DNA of 64,000 bases from contig NZ_FOIU01000002.1 in assembly GCF_900111495.1 (NCBI RefSeq), positions 620,001 through 684,000 on the forward strand, given 5' to 3'. A program made the translations under genes and the position numbers. Positions 33,585 through 42,452 of the stretch are shown one piece after another (position 1 is the stretch's first letter; each line of letters begins with the position of its first letter). The notes under the pieces are model-generated. The model saw only the letters and a list, made by a program, of their open reading frames with translations, did no database searches and was not told the origin of the DNA. The DNA is from Chryseobacterium wanjuense. Lineage in GTDB: Bacteria > Bacteroidota > Bacteroidia > Flavobacteriales > Weeksellaceae.

Positions 33585-35447
33585 ATGATTTCAGAAATAT
33601 ATGATGTAATCGTAGTTGGTGCCGGTCACGCAGGATGTGAAGCAGCAGCTGCAGCAGCCAACCTAGGTTCGAAAACCCTGCTTATCACAATGAATATGCA
33701 GACTATCGGGCAAATGAGCTGCAACCCGGCAATGGGAGGCATTGCAAAAGGGCAGATCGTAAGGGAAATTGATGCTATGGGAGGTTATTCAGGGATTGTA
33801 GCTGACAAATCGGCTATTCAGTTTAAGATGCTGAACCTTTCCAAAGGTCCTGCCATGTGGTCTCCAAGAACACAGAACGATAGAATGCTTTTCGCAGAAG
33901 AGTGGCGTTTGGCGTTAGAAAATACACCAAATCTTGATTTCTTTCAGGATATGGTAAAACAGCTTATTGTAGAGGATAACAAGGTTGTAGGCGTTGTTAC
34001 TTCATTAGGAATTGAGATTAAAGGACACTCCGTAGTGCTTACCAACGGAACCTTCCTGAATGGATTAATCCACGTTGGAGATAAGCAATTAGGTGGCGGA
34101 AGAATGGGCGAACCAAGAGCTTTTGGAATAACAGAACAGCTGGTTTCCTTAGGTTTTGAAGCAGGAAGAATGAAGACCGGTACTCCACCGCGAGTAGACG
34201 GAAGAAGCCTTGATTATTCTAAAATGGAAGAACAAAAAGGAGATGAAAACCCTCAAAAATTCAGTTATTTAGATACTCCTAAATTAACCAAACAATTAAG
34301 CTGTCATATCACTTACACCAACGAAATTGTACATGATATTTTACGTGAAGGATTCGACAGAAGCCCAATGTTTAATGGTACAATCCAGAGTTTAGGACCT
34401 AGATATTGCCCAAGTATAGAGGATAAAATCAATCGTTTTGCAGAAAGAACAAGACATCAGCTTTTCGTAGAACCGGAAGGCTGGAAGACTATTGAAATCT
34501 ATGTAAACGGGTTCAGTTCTTCTCTTCCGGAAGATGTTCAGGTGAAGGCGATGAAGCATATTCCGGGATTCGAGAATGTAAAAGTATTCCGTCCGGGCTA
34601 TGCAATTGAATATGACTACTTCCCTCCTACTCAGTTAAAGCGTACTTTAGAGACAAAATTGATCAATAATTTATACTTTGCAGGACAGATAAATGGGACA
34701 ACAGGATATGAAGAAGCAGCCGGACAAGGACTGATTGCCGGGATTAATGCTCACAATAAAGTACACGAAAAAGATGAATTCATCCTTAACAGAGATGAAG
34801 CATATATCGGAGTTTTAATTGATGATTTAATCACAAAAGGTACGGAAGAACCCTACAGAATGTTTACTTCCAGAGCAGAATACAGGCTTCTTTTAAGACA
34901 GGATAATGCAGATATCAGACTTACTGAAAAGGCGTATAAATTAGGTCTTGCGAAAGAGGACAGATTAAAAAGAGTTGAAGAGAAAATCACTAAGAGTGAG
35001 GAACTTGAAAGCTTTTTAAGAGAAACTTCTTTAAAGCCGGGAGTTATCAATCCTATCTTAGAAACTATCGAAAGCAGCCCTGTTGATCAGGCTTTCAGAG
35101 CAGCTCAAATCCTTACCAGACCTAATATGACATTAGAAAAACTGGACGGGATCGACTTCATTAATGAAGTTTCTTCCACCTATGATGATGAAGTAAGAGA
35201 GCAGGCAGAAGTAAATATTAAGTATAGAGGATATATCGAAAAGGAAAAAGAAAACGTAGCCAAGCTGAACCGTTTGGAAAATATTAAAATTCCAGAAGAT
35301 TTTGACTATTCAAAGTTATCGAGCCTTTCCAGCGAAGCGAAGCAAAAAATGGCAAATGTAAAACCAAAAACCATCGCACAGGCCGGAAGAATAAGTGGTG
35401 TTTCTCCTGCAGATATCAATGTTTTATTGGTTTATTTAGGGCGATAA
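33585..35447 (+). CDS. mnmG: tRNA uridine-5-carboxymethylaminomethyl modification enzyme MnmG (GidA)
   Basis: This 620-residue protein has the FAD-binding start DVIVVGAGHAGCEAAAAAAN, SCNPAMGGIAKGQIVREIDA, and GRMKTGTPPRVDGRSLDYSK. The Cys in GPRYCPSIEDK, AGQINGTTGYEEAAGQGLIAG, and TSRAEYRLLLRQDNADIRLT are also present. With MnmE it forms the cmnm5 modification at wobble uridine 34. The gene is bracketed by two perfect parS-like sites. In many bacteria gidA lies close to the replication origin, which fits the nearby DnaA-box cluster. Confidence 0.97.
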   Translation: MISEIYDVIVVGAGHAGCEAAAAAANLGSKTLLITMNMQTIGQMSCNPAMGGIAKGQIVREIDAMGGYSGIVADKSAIQFKMLNLSKGPAMWSPRTQNDRMLFAEEWRLALENTPNLDFFQDMVKQLIVEDNKVVGVVTSLGIEIKGHSVVLTNGTFLNGLIHVGDKQLGGGRMGEPRAFGITEQLVSLGFEAGRMKTGTPPRVDGRSLDYSKMEEQKGDENPQKFSYLDTPKLTKQLSCHITYTNEIVHDILREGFDRSPMFNGTIQSLGPRYCPSIEDKINRFAERTRHQLFVEPEGWKTIEIYVNGFSSSLPEDVQVKAMKHIPGFENVKVFRPGYAIEYDYFPPTQLKRTLETKLINNLYFAGQINGTTGYEEAAGQGLIAGINAHNKVHEKDEFILNRDEAYIGVLIDDLITKGTEEPYRMFTSRAEYRLLLRQDNADIRLTEKAYKLGLAKEDRLKRVEEKITKSEELESFLRETSLKPGVINPILETIESSPVDQAFRAAQILTRPNMTLEKLDGIDFINEVSSTYDDEVREQAEVNIKYRGYIEKEKENVAKLNRLENIKIPEDFDYSKLSSLSSEAKQKMANVKPKTIAQAGRISGVSPADINVLLVYLGR

Positions 35448-35455
35448 GAGCACTA

Positions 35456-35471
35456 TGTTTCACGTGAAACA
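35456..35471. promoter_or_regulatory. parS-like site 2 (TGTTTCACGTGAAACA)
   Basis: Same 16-bp sequence as at 33522, extending to a 20-bp perfect palindrome (35454-35473). It begins 9 nt after the mnmG stop. The two sites are 1,934 bp apart. Confidence 0.85.
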
Positions 35472-35549
35472 TAAGAACAATTTGAAATAAAATTAATTGA
35501 AATTAGAGGCTTACAACAGCCTCAATTTCATTTTAAATAGAATATCATA

Positions 35550-36371
35550 ATGAAAATTAAAGATCATTTTCTTTCACAGGAAATATTTGAAATTAAAGAA
35601 ATAGAAACCAAAGGGGTTTTTAAAACCTCCCCTATTCCATCCAATATTTCGAAATACTATGAAAGCGAAGATTATATTTCTCATCATCAGGATTCAGGAA
35701 GTATAAAAGAAAAGCTATATAAATTTTTACAATCATTCAATCTTCAGTATAAAAAAACAATTCTTTTAGACAGAATTAATAAAGGATCTAAGGTTTTAGA
35801 CTATGGATGCGGAGCCGGAGAATTTGTAAAATATATAGAAAATGATTTTCAGACTTTAGGATTCGAACCCGATGCTGATGCAAGAAAAGCAGCACAAAGT
35901 AAAATTACAAAAGCTCAGATTTTAGATAATATTAATGATATTGAAGATGAAAGTCTGGATGCAATTACACTTTGGCATGTCTTCGAGCACGTGGAAAATC
36001 AGGATGAAATGCTGGAAATTTTCAATAAAAAGTTAAAAGAAAAAGGTCTACTAATTATCGCTGTTCCCAACCCTACTTCTTATGATGCAAAACATTATAA
36101 AGAATATTGGGCAGCATATGATGTACCGAGACACATTTATCATTTCTCAAAAAAAGGCATGGAAAATCTGATTTCAAAAAAGCCGAACTGGAAAATGAGA
36201 AAAATTAAACCACTGATTTTAGATTCTTATTACATCTCCATGTTGAGCGAAAAATACAAAAAATCTCCTCTTTTTTGGCTAAAAGCTGTAGTCTATGGAA
36301 CAATTTCTAACGTAAAAGCCCTTTTTTCGAACGAATTTTCAAGTTTGATATACATTATCGAAAAAAAGTAG
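35550..36371 (+). CDS. Class I SAM-dependent methyltransferase
   Basis: This 273-residue protein has a Methyltransf_23-like core: SAM-binding VLDYGCGAGEFVKYIEN, LGFEPDADARKAA, the motif IV-like LDAITLWHVFEHVENQDEML, and LIIAVPNP. A preceding DRINKG and the following KEYWAAYDVPRHIYHFSKKG are typical of the subgroup that modifies small molecules or glycan precursors. No partner gene shows its substrate. It probably has its own terminators (36382-36460). Confidence 0.85.
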   Translation: MKIKDHFLSQEIFEIKEIETKGVFKTSPIPSNISKYYESEDYISHHQDSGSIKEKLYKFLQSFNLQYKKTILLDRINKGSKVLDYGCGAGEFVKYIENDFQTLGFEPDADARKAAQSKITKAQILDNINDIEDESLDAITLWHVFEHVENQDEMLEIFNKKLKEKGLLIIAVPNPTSYDAKHYKEYWAAYDVPRHIYHFSKKGMENLISKKPNWKMRKIKPLILDSYYISMLSEKYKKSPLFWLKAVVYGTISNVKALFSNEFSSLIYIIEKK

Positions 36372-36381
36372 AAAACCGAAT

Positions 36382-36460
36382 TTTGACCTATTTCTAAAGG
36401 TCAATTTTTCGCATTTTTGGTATAAATTTTAAAAAACTCAGGAAAATTTCCTGAGTTTTT
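36382..36460 (+). terminator. Two terminators after the methyltransferase gene
   Basis: Hairpin 1: TTGACCT/AGGTCAA (36382-36403), followed by TTTTTC. Hairpin 2: AAAAACTCAGGA/TCCTGAGTTTTT (36432-36460), followed by ATTTTTT. Hairpin 2 is nearly symmetrical and could work in both directions. Confidence 0.8.
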
Positions 36461-36612
36461 ATTTTTTAAGCTTCTTAAAAAATATTTATAATTTTTTTTT
36501 CAAAGAAATTTTTTATTGTGATTTAGAAATTTTAATGCTTCTCCCCTATGACTAATTATTTTTTTATATTCAAAAGATTTTTATTGTTTTTAGATTTACA
36601 AAAATTATTAAA

Positions 36613-36707
36613 TGTTTCGACTCCGCTCAACATGACCCGGGTAGATCACATTGATAAAATTAAACTCTTAGCATTAGTGATGTCATGTTGAGCGGAGTCC
36701 AAGCATC
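36613..36707. repeat. REP-like inverted repeat (GACTCCGCTCAACATGAC arms)
   Basis: Left arm GACTCCGCTCAACATGAC (36619-36636) and right arm GTCATGTTGAGCGGAGTC (36682-36699) are perfect 18-bp complements separated by 45 nt. The outer flanks ATGTTTC / AAGCATC are imperfectly complementary. The arms resemble short intergenic repeats I recall from Chryseobacterium. Confidence 0.8.
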
Positions 36708-36967
36708 CAAATAAATTCAATGAAAAGAAAAACAATTAGAAATCAGAATTAACATAAAAAAGAAAAAATAACAAAATCACGAAAAAATCCAGTTACAAAA
36801 TGCAAATTCTTACAAAAACACACCTTTTAAAGCCTCAAATTTTTTTAAAAAATAAATATTCAAAAAAGATCTGTTTTTAGATTTTAAATATATTTCTGAA
36901 AGTCAATTTTTGACACTTTTTTAATTTTTCCTATTTTTTTAATAGATCCTTATTTTAAGAAAAACAA

Positions 36968-36994
36968 AAGTCCACTGAAAAATTCAGCGGACTT
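36968..36994 (-). terminator. pgk terminator
   Basis: Stem AAGTCCACTGAA/TTCAGCGGACTT (one G-T pair) with an AAA loop, A-run before it on plus, 25 nt past the pgk stop. Confidence 0.85.
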
Positions 36995-37018
36995 AAAAAT
37001 ATTTAAAATTAAATTATC

Positions 37019-38209
37019 TTAATTATTAATCGCAGCAACTCCCGGAAGTTCCAACCCTTCCAGACTTTCAAGCATCGCTCCTCCACCGGTAGAAACATAA
37101 CTTACTTTGTCTCCATAACCGAACTGCTTCACGAAGGCAACACTGTCCCCTCCTCCTACAAGTGAGAAAGCTCCTTGTCTTGTAGCTTCAGCAATACTTT
37201 CACCTAGAGCAATCGTTCCTGCAGCGAAGTTTGACATTTCGAAAACCCCGATCGGCCCGTTCCAAAGAATTGTTCTGGAATTTAAAAGAACATCATTGAA
37301 CTGATCTCTGGATTTCTGACCGGCATCCAGTCCCATCCATCCTTCAGGAATTGCATAGATATCAACTTCTTTTCTGTCGGCATCATTACTGAAACTTTCG
37401 GCAATAATGGTATCAGAAGGAAGATATACTTTTACATTATGTTCTTTTGCTTTTCCTAAAATCTCAATTGCAAGAGGTAATTTATCTTCTTCCACCAATG
37501 AATTTCCTATCTTCCCACCAAGAGCTTTAATAAAAGTAAAAGCCATTCCGCCACCAATGATCAGGTTGTCAATAGCAGGTAAAATATTTTCTATAATGGT
37601 AATTTTAGTTGAAACTTTAGAACCTCCAAGTATCGCAGTTACAGGGCGTTCGCCGCTTTTTAAAACTCTGTCAATCGCCTGAAGTTCTTTTGCCATCAGT
37701 AAACCGAAAAATTTAGTTGAAGGAAAAAACTTAGCAATTACAGCTGTAGAAGCATGTGCTCTGTGAGCCGTTCCGAAGGCATCATTTACATAAGCATCAG
37801 CCAATTTAGAAAGCTTTTCTGCAAAGGCTTCATCACCTTTTTCTTCTTCATTATGAAAACGCAGATTTTCCAATAAAAGGATTTCCCCCGGCTTAAGCTC
37901 TGAAGAGGCCTGTTCAGCCTTCTCTCCTATGCATTCGTCTACGAATTTTACTTCCTGACCCAATACATTGGATACTTCTTCTACAATATGTTTAAGAGAA
38001 AATTCATCTTTCACCTCTCCTTTAGGTCTCCCCAGGTGAGCCATCAGAATCACGGAACCTCCGTCTTTAAGGATTTTATCGATAGTTGGCTTTACCGCCA
38101 CAATTCTTGTATTGTCTGTAACTTTAAGCTGGTCGTCCTGCGGAACATTGAAATCCACCCTTACCAGAGCCTTCTTGTCTTTAAAATTGAAATCATTGAT
38201 TGTTTTCAT
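37019..38209 (-). CDS. pgk: Phosphoglycerate kinase
   Basis: This 396-residue protein has the full PGK sequence: KALVRVDFNVPQDDQLKVTD, LMAHLGRPKGE, LLENLRFHNEEEKGDEAFA, NDAFGTAHRAHASTA, AILGGSKVSTKITIIENIL, LWNGPIGVFE and SLVGGGDSVAFVKQFGYGDK. It makes ATP and 3-phosphoglycerate in glycolysis. It is monocistronic, with a -7 element at 38234-38241 and a terminator at 36968-36994. It borders the candidate replication origin. Confidence 0.97.
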   Translation of the reverse strand: MKTINDFNFKDKKALVRVDFNVPQDDQLKVTDNTRIVAVKPTIDKILKDGGSVILMAHLGRPKGEVKDEFSLKHIVEEVSNVLGQEVKFVDECIGEKAEQASSELKPGEILLLENLRFHNEEEKGDEAFAEKLSKLADAYVNDAFGTAHRAHASTAVIAKFFPSTKFFGLLMAKELQAIDRVLKSGERPVTAILGGSKVSTKITIIENILPAIDNLIIGGGMAFTFIKALGGKIGNSLVEEDKLPLAIEILGKAKEHNVKVYLPSDTIIAESFSNDADRKEVDIYAIPEGWMGLDAGQKSRDQFNDVLLNSRTILWNGPIGVFEMSNFAAGTIALGESIAEATRQGAFSLVGGGDSVAFVKQFGYGDKVSYVSTGGGAMLESLEGLELPGVAAINN

Positions 38210-38233
38210 AAATAACCTAGAATTTTCTTTTCA

Positions 38234-38241
38234 CAAATGTA
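38234..38241 (-). promoter_or_regulatory. -7 promoter element (TACATTTG) of pgk
   Basis: Perfect TAnnTTTG on the minus strand, 24 nt upstream of the pgk ATG. Confidence 0.6.
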
Positions 38242-38718
38242 AGATTTTAAAATTTTGGAAAAGCTGCAACCCGACAAAAGTTTTCAAAAACTTTCCCGCA
38301 GACCCAACATTCACTAATCAACATTTATCTCTTTTATAAAAAAAAAGAATATGTCATTGTTGTTGAGTGTTGTGAATTTAGGGGATAAGTTTTTTTGAAA
38401 TACTTCATAACACTCAATTTTTATTCAATTCATATTTAATTAACAATATAATTTGCTGTAAATCTGATTTTTCACTTGGTTACTAACAAATATGGATAAC
38501 TTTTCCCCAATTCCCTTTATTAATAACCGGTTTATGGAAAAGACATAGAGTAACTGGAAAGAAGTTTTTGAAAATTGTGGTTAAAATTTTTGTTGCGAAA
38601 TTTCATTAGTGATTTTTTTAATGTTACGAAACATTTATTTCACCGAAGTTATCCACAGTTATTCACAATGCTTTTCACAATTTACTCCCGAAAGACTAAC
38701 AAGCATTATTATTATTTT
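38242..38718. other. oriC: Candidate chromosomal replication origin (oriC)
   Basis: This 477-bp AT-rich non-coding stretch between divergent pgk and rpiB carries DnaA-box-like 9-mers. Exact fits to TTATnCACA are TTATCCACA (38649-38657) and TTATTCACA (38659-38667), spaced 1 nt apart. One-mismatch copies lie in the opposite orientation: TATGGATAA (38491-38499) and TGTGGTTAA (38576-38584). Weaker forms (CTTTTCACA 38671-38679, TGTGAATTT 38371-38379) add to the cluster. A CATTATTATTATT stretch follows (38704-38716). Perfect parS-like sites lie 3-5 kb away. The origin call is inference. Confidence 0.6.
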
Positions 38719-38726
38719 TATCTTTG
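38719..38726 (+). promoter_or_regulatory. -7 promoter element (TATCTTTG) of rpiB
   Basis: Perfect TAnnTTTG, 38 nt upstream of the rpiB ATG. It is immediately downstream of the DnaA-box cluster, so origin activity and rpiB transcription may interfere. Confidence 0.6.
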
Positions 38727-38764
38727 TAAAGAAATAAATCTAAAAAAGACTTAATACAAGTACT

Positions 38765-39199
38765 ATGAAAAGAAAAATCGCTATTGCAGCTGACCATGCA
38801 GGTTTCGAATATAAAGAGATTGTGAAAAAACATCTTTCGGAAAACTTTGATGTTCAGGATTTTGGAACGTTTTCCACAGACAGTGTGGATTATCCTGACT
38901 ATGTACACCCTGCCGCAACGTCTGTTGAGAACGGTGAAAATGAATTGGGAATTTTGATCTGCGGAAGCGGAAATGGCGTTCAGATCACAGCTAACAAACA
39001 TCAGAAGATTCGTTGCGCGCTTTGCTGGATGCCGGAGATTGCAAGCCTGGCAAGACAGCATAATGATGCGAATATGATTTCAATACCTGCGAGATTTATC
39101 TCTAAAGAACTGGCGATAGAAATTGCAGACAAGTTTCTCTCAACAGATTTCGAAGGAGGAAGACACCAGAACAGAGTTGATAAAATTGCATTTTGCTAA
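38765..39199 (+). CDS. rpiB: Ribose 5-phosphate isomerase B
   Basis: This 144-residue protein is a full-length RpiB: IAIAADHAGFEYKEIVKKHL, FGTFSTDSVDYPDYVHPAA, GILICGSGNGVQITANKHQK with the catalytic Cys, LCWMPEIASLARQHNDANMI, and IADKFLSTDFEGGRHQNRVD. It interconverts ribose 5-phosphate and ribulose 5-phosphate. It is monocistronic with a strong terminator. Confidence 0.95.
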   Translation: MKRKIAIAADHAGFEYKEIVKKHLSENFDVQDFGTFSTDSVDYPDYVHPAATSVENGENELGILICGSGNGVQITANKHQKIRCALCWMPEIASLARQHNDANMISIPARFISKELAIEIADKFLSTDFEGGRHQNRVDKIAFC

Positions 39200-39206
39200 A
39201 CATATA

Positions 39207-39234
39207 AAGGCTTGTAAATCACATTACAAGCCTT
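39207..39234 (+). terminator. rpiB terminator
   Basis: An 11-bp stem AAGGCTTGTAA/TTACAAGCCTT with a 6-nt loop followed by ATTTATTTTTTATTTT, 7 nt after the stop. Confidence 0.9.
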
Positions 39235-39543
39235 ATTTATTTTTTATTTTGTATCTTTGTACCGTTCAATAGAATTTACCAGTCTATTATTCCCATGTAA
39301 ACCTATAGAAATATTTAAAAGATATTTAACAGAAGGTTTTTCTCCCCTCTTCTCCATATTTGTAGTATTTTTATACAGCAGTAAAGCTTCCATTGTGAAA
39401 TATTTGGAAGGAAAATTGATGTTGTTGAATAAAAGAGTAAAGTTTAAAATAAATATTAAAATTGTCTTTACCATATATTAAGATAATTTTAAAATGGTTT
39501 TAATTATATATTAAAACTGTAACTAATTAATAATAAAATTAAT
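39235..39543. other. Intergenic gap of about 310 bp with an isolated promoter-like motif
   Basis: A perfect TATCTTTG (39252-39259, plus) lies 285 nt upstream of rnr. It either gives rnr a long leader or drives a small unannotated RNA. Two overlapping short frames (39244-39474 minus, 76 codons, hydrophobic start MVKTILIFILNFTLLF; and a plus-strand frame opening at TTG 39257 inside the promoter) are weak; the minus one is possible but unsupported by a promoter. Confidence 0.4.
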
Positions 39544-41697
39544 ATGCCAAAAAAAAGAAAATATATAAGTCATAAAAATGATTTGAAACTTATGGAAATC
39601 GGAAGATTGATCCTGCGTTTCATGAACGAAAATGCGACGAAAATTTATAACTATAAACAGATCGCAGACGGAATAGATTATAAGAATCCAAGACAGAGAG
39701 AGCTTGTGGTTCAGGCTTTGCATAAACTTCAGGCTTCAGAAAAAATAAAAGAAGCAGAAAAAGGAAAATATATTGTCAACCTCAATATTGCAGGAACATT
39801 GACAGGAATTATCGATTTCAACCAATCCGGAAATGCATATGTAGCCGTAGAAGGGCTGGAAGACGATATTTTTATCCATTCTAAAAATGTAAAGGATGCA
39901 TTGCAGGGTGATAAAGTTTTAATTATCACCTATAACTATAAAGGTAAAAAGCTGGAAGGATCGGTATTGGAAGTTCTGGAAAGAGGAAGAACGGAATTTG
40001 TGGGAACTTTTCAAAAGGTGGCTCATAAAGATTTTGGGTTTGTTGTTTGTGATAAAAAAACAATTAATACCGATATTTTTATTCCGAAAACTAAATTTAA
40101 CAGTGCCGAAGACGGCGACAAGGTGATCGTAAAAATGACAGAATGGAGGCCGGGAGATAAAAATCCGGAAGGCGAAATTATTCAGGTTTTGGGAGCTCCC
40201 GGAGAACACGAAACGGAGATCCACTCTATCCTTGCAGAATACGGTTTGCCATACGAATTCCCTGAAGAAGTGGAAAGAGATGCTGATAAAATCGACAGAA
40301 GAATCACTGATGAAGAAGTGGCAAAACGTTGGGATATGCGAAATATCTGTACCTTCACTATCGACCCGAAAGATGCAAAAGACTTCGATGATGCTTTATC
40401 CATCAGGAAATTAGAAAACGGAAACTGGGAAATCGGTGTGCATATCGCAGACGTTTCTCATTATGTGATTCCGGGAACGATGCTGGATGACGAAGCTTAT
40501 CAGAGAGCGACTTCCGTTTACCTTGTAGACCGTGTGGTACCGATGCTTCCCGAAGTTTTGAGTAATGATGTCTGCTCACTTCGTCCAAATGAAGATAAAT
40601 TTACATTTTCAGCCGTTTTCGAATTGGACGATAATGCCAAAATCCAGAAGCAATGGTTTGGAAGAACGGTTATTCATTCCGACAGAAGATTTACGTATGA
40701 GGAAGCTCAGGAAAGAATTGAGACAAAACAGGGAGATCTTCAGGAAGAAATCAATGTATTAGACAGATTAGCCAAAATCATGCGTGCAGAACGTATCAGA
40801 AAAGGTGCAATTACCTTTGACAGAAGCGAAGTTCGATTTAATCTTGATGAAAATAATGAACCGGTTGGAGTATATTTTAAAATAAGCAAAGACTCAAACC
40901 ATTTGATCGAAGAATTCATGTTGCTTGCGAATAAAAAAGTGTCTGAATTTGTTTCATTAAACAGAAAAGGAGATATCACTCAGAATACCTTTATTTATAG
41001 GGTTCACGATGATCCGGATCCTGCAAAACTGGAATCTTTGAGAGATTTTGTTTCGACTTTCGGATATAAAATGGATCTGGCAAATACGAAAAAAGTTGCT
41101 GAATCTTTGAATAAATTATTACACGATGTCAAAGGAAAAGGCGAAGAAAATATGATTGAAACACTAGCCATGCGAAGTATGAGCAAAGCGGTGTATTCTA
41201 CAGAGCCGATCGGTCACTATGGTCTTGGTTTTGAATATTATACGCACTTCACCTCTCCTATCCGACGTTATCCGGATTTGATAGCCCACAGACTGCTTCA
41301 GCATTATTTGGACGGAGGAAAATCTCCAAACAAACCGGAACTGGAAGAAAAAGCGAAACACTGCAGCTCCATGGAAAGACTGGCAGCAGATGCAGAAAGA
41401 GATTCTATCAAATACATGCAGGTGAAATTCATGGAAAAATATTTGGGAGAGACTTTCAATGGAGTAATTTCAGGAGTGGCAGAATTTGGATTCTGGGTAG
41501 AAATTCCTGAAAATGGTGCAGAAGGTTTAATTAAATTAAGAGATCTGGTAGACGATTCTTATATGTTTGATGCCAAAACTCACGCTGTATACGGGATGAG
41601 ACACGGCAAAAGATATCAATTGGGAGATAAGGTGCAGATCAAAGTGGTGAAAGCAAACCTGATTCAAAAGCAATTGGATTTTAAGATAGTTGATTAA
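39544..41697 (+). CDS. rnr: Ribonuclease R
   Basis: This 717-residue protein has an N-terminal helix-turn-helix region (LILRFMNENATKIYNYKQIA), cold-shock domains, and the RNB catalytic core (TIDPKDAKDFDDALSIRKLE with the acidic metal ligands; IGVHIADVSHYV). Also present: HFTSPIRRYPDLIAHRLLQH and a C-terminal S1 domain (GVISGVAEFGFWVEIPENGA). It degrades structured RNA 3' to 5', including defective rRNA and tRNA. It is probably expressed together with the following LysE gene only by read-through (68-nt gap). Confidence 0.96.
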   Translation: MPKKRKYISHKNDLKLMEIGRLILRFMNENATKIYNYKQIADGIDYKNPRQRELVVQALHKLQASEKIKEAEKGKYIVNLNIAGTLTGIIDFNQSGNAYVAVEGLEDDIFIHSKNVKDALQGDKVLIITYNYKGKKLEGSVLEVLERGRTEFVGTFQKVAHKDFGFVVCDKKTINTDIFIPKTKFNSAEDGDKVIVKMTEWRPGDKNPEGEIIQVLGAPGEHETEIHSILAEYGLPYEFPEEVERDADKIDRRITDEEVAKRWDMRNICTFTIDPKDAKDFDDALSIRKLENGNWEIGVHIADVSHYVIPGTMLDDEAYQRATSVYLVDRVVPMLPEVLSNDVCSLRPNEDKFTFSAVFELDDNAKIQKQWFGRTVIHSDRRFTYEEAQERIETKQGDLQEEINVLDRLAKIMRAERIRKGAITFDRSEVRFNLDENNEPVGVYFKISKDSNHLIEEFMLLANKKVSEFVSLNRKGDITQNTFIYRVHDDPDPAKLESLRDFVSTFGYKMDLANTKKVAESLNKLLHDVKGKGEENMIETLAMRSMSKAVYSTEPIGHYGLGFEYYTHFTSPIRRYPDLIAHRLLQHYLDGGKSPNKPELEEKAKHCSSMERLAADAERDSIKYMQVKFMEKYLGETFNGVISGVAEFGFWVEIPENGAEGLIKLRDLVDDSYMFDAKTHAVYGMRHGKRYQLGDKVQIKVVKANLIQKQLDFKIVD

Positions 41698-41765
41698 TTA
41701 AAACATAAAGTTTAAATTTGTATAAAATGGGATGAGATTAATTTTTCATTTTAAAAAAATACTGA

Positions 41766-42452
41766 ATGTTTGAACTTATTTTATCTGCTATCGTATTAGG
41801 ATTTATGCTGAGTCTGGTTTTCATAGGACCTATATTTTTCCTTTTAATTGAAACCAGCTTTTCCAGAGGTCCGAGACATGCGCTTGCGTTGGATATTGGA
41901 GTGATTTCCGCAGATCTTCTGTGTATTCTGGCAGCGTATTATGCGAGTGCAGATATTGTAACGTTGATAGATAAACATCCTGGTTTTTACAGGATTACAG
42001 CGATACTCATTTTTATTTACGGTATTGTCATGATGGTCACCAAAACCAAAATGCACATGCCCGGTGAAGAGAAAATCATTAATCAGAATTATTTTAAAAC
42101 TTTTATTAATGGTTTTTTCTTTAATCTTCTCAATGTAGGAGTGATCCTATTCTGGCTGGTAACGGTGATTTCCGTGAGAAATCAATATCCGGATACCGGC
42201 AATTTTATTTTATATATCGGAGTTGTGATCGCCACATACCTTTGTATTGATCTTGCTAAAATCTTCCTGGCAAAGCAGTTTCACGATAAATTGACACAAA
42301 AATTGGCCAACCAGATCAGAAGAATCGTGGGTGGCATTCTTATCATATTCAGTTTCTTTATCTTTTTACAGAGCTTCAAAAAATTCAATCAGTTTGATAA
42401 ACGTTTGGAAGAAGCAGAAAAGACCGAAGTAAAATATCAAAAAGCAAAATGA
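41766..42452 (+). CDS. LysE-family exporter
   Basis: This 228-residue protein has about six membrane helices and the LysE/RhtB pattern: GFMLSLVFIGPIFFLLIETS, SRGPRHALALDIGVISADLL, and KTFINGFFFNLLNVGVILFW. These proteins export amino acids or similar small molecules; the substrate here is unknown. A soluble charged tail follows the last helix (DKRLEEAEKTEVKYQKAK). Its end overlaps the LD-carboxypeptidase start by 4 nt. Confidence 0.85.
   Translation: MFELILSAIVLGFMLSLVFIGPIFFLLIETSFSRGPRHALALDIGVISADLLCILAAYYASADIVTLIDKHPGFYRITAILIFIYGIVMMVTKTKMHMPGEEKIINQNYFKTFINGFFFNLLNVGVILFWLVTVISVRNQYPDTGNFILYIGVVIATYLCIDLAKIFLAKQFHDKLTQKLANQIRRIVGGILIIFSFFIFLQSFKKFNQFDKRLEEAEKTEVKYQKAK

Larger units (their letters stand above)
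36372..37018. other. Intergenic gap of 647 bp with terminators and an inverted repeat
   Basis: Contains two terminators (36382-36403, 36432-36460), the 18-bp inverted repeat described below, and long AT-rich runs with no ORF. A short GTCAA/TTGAC hairpin lies at about 36902-36914. The pgk terminator (36968-36994) closes it. I see no RNA gene. Confidence 0.6.

Noticed and set aside
38696-39061. 121-codon minus-strand frame across rpiB
   Set aside because: It is antisense to rpiB, which has full catalytic motifs and its own promoter and terminator; the frame has no family resemblance.
39244-39474. 76-codon minus-strand frame with hydrophobic N-terminus
   Set aside because: No promoter or family support, and it overlaps an opposite-strand promoter motif; kept only as a doubtful possibility in the gap entry.
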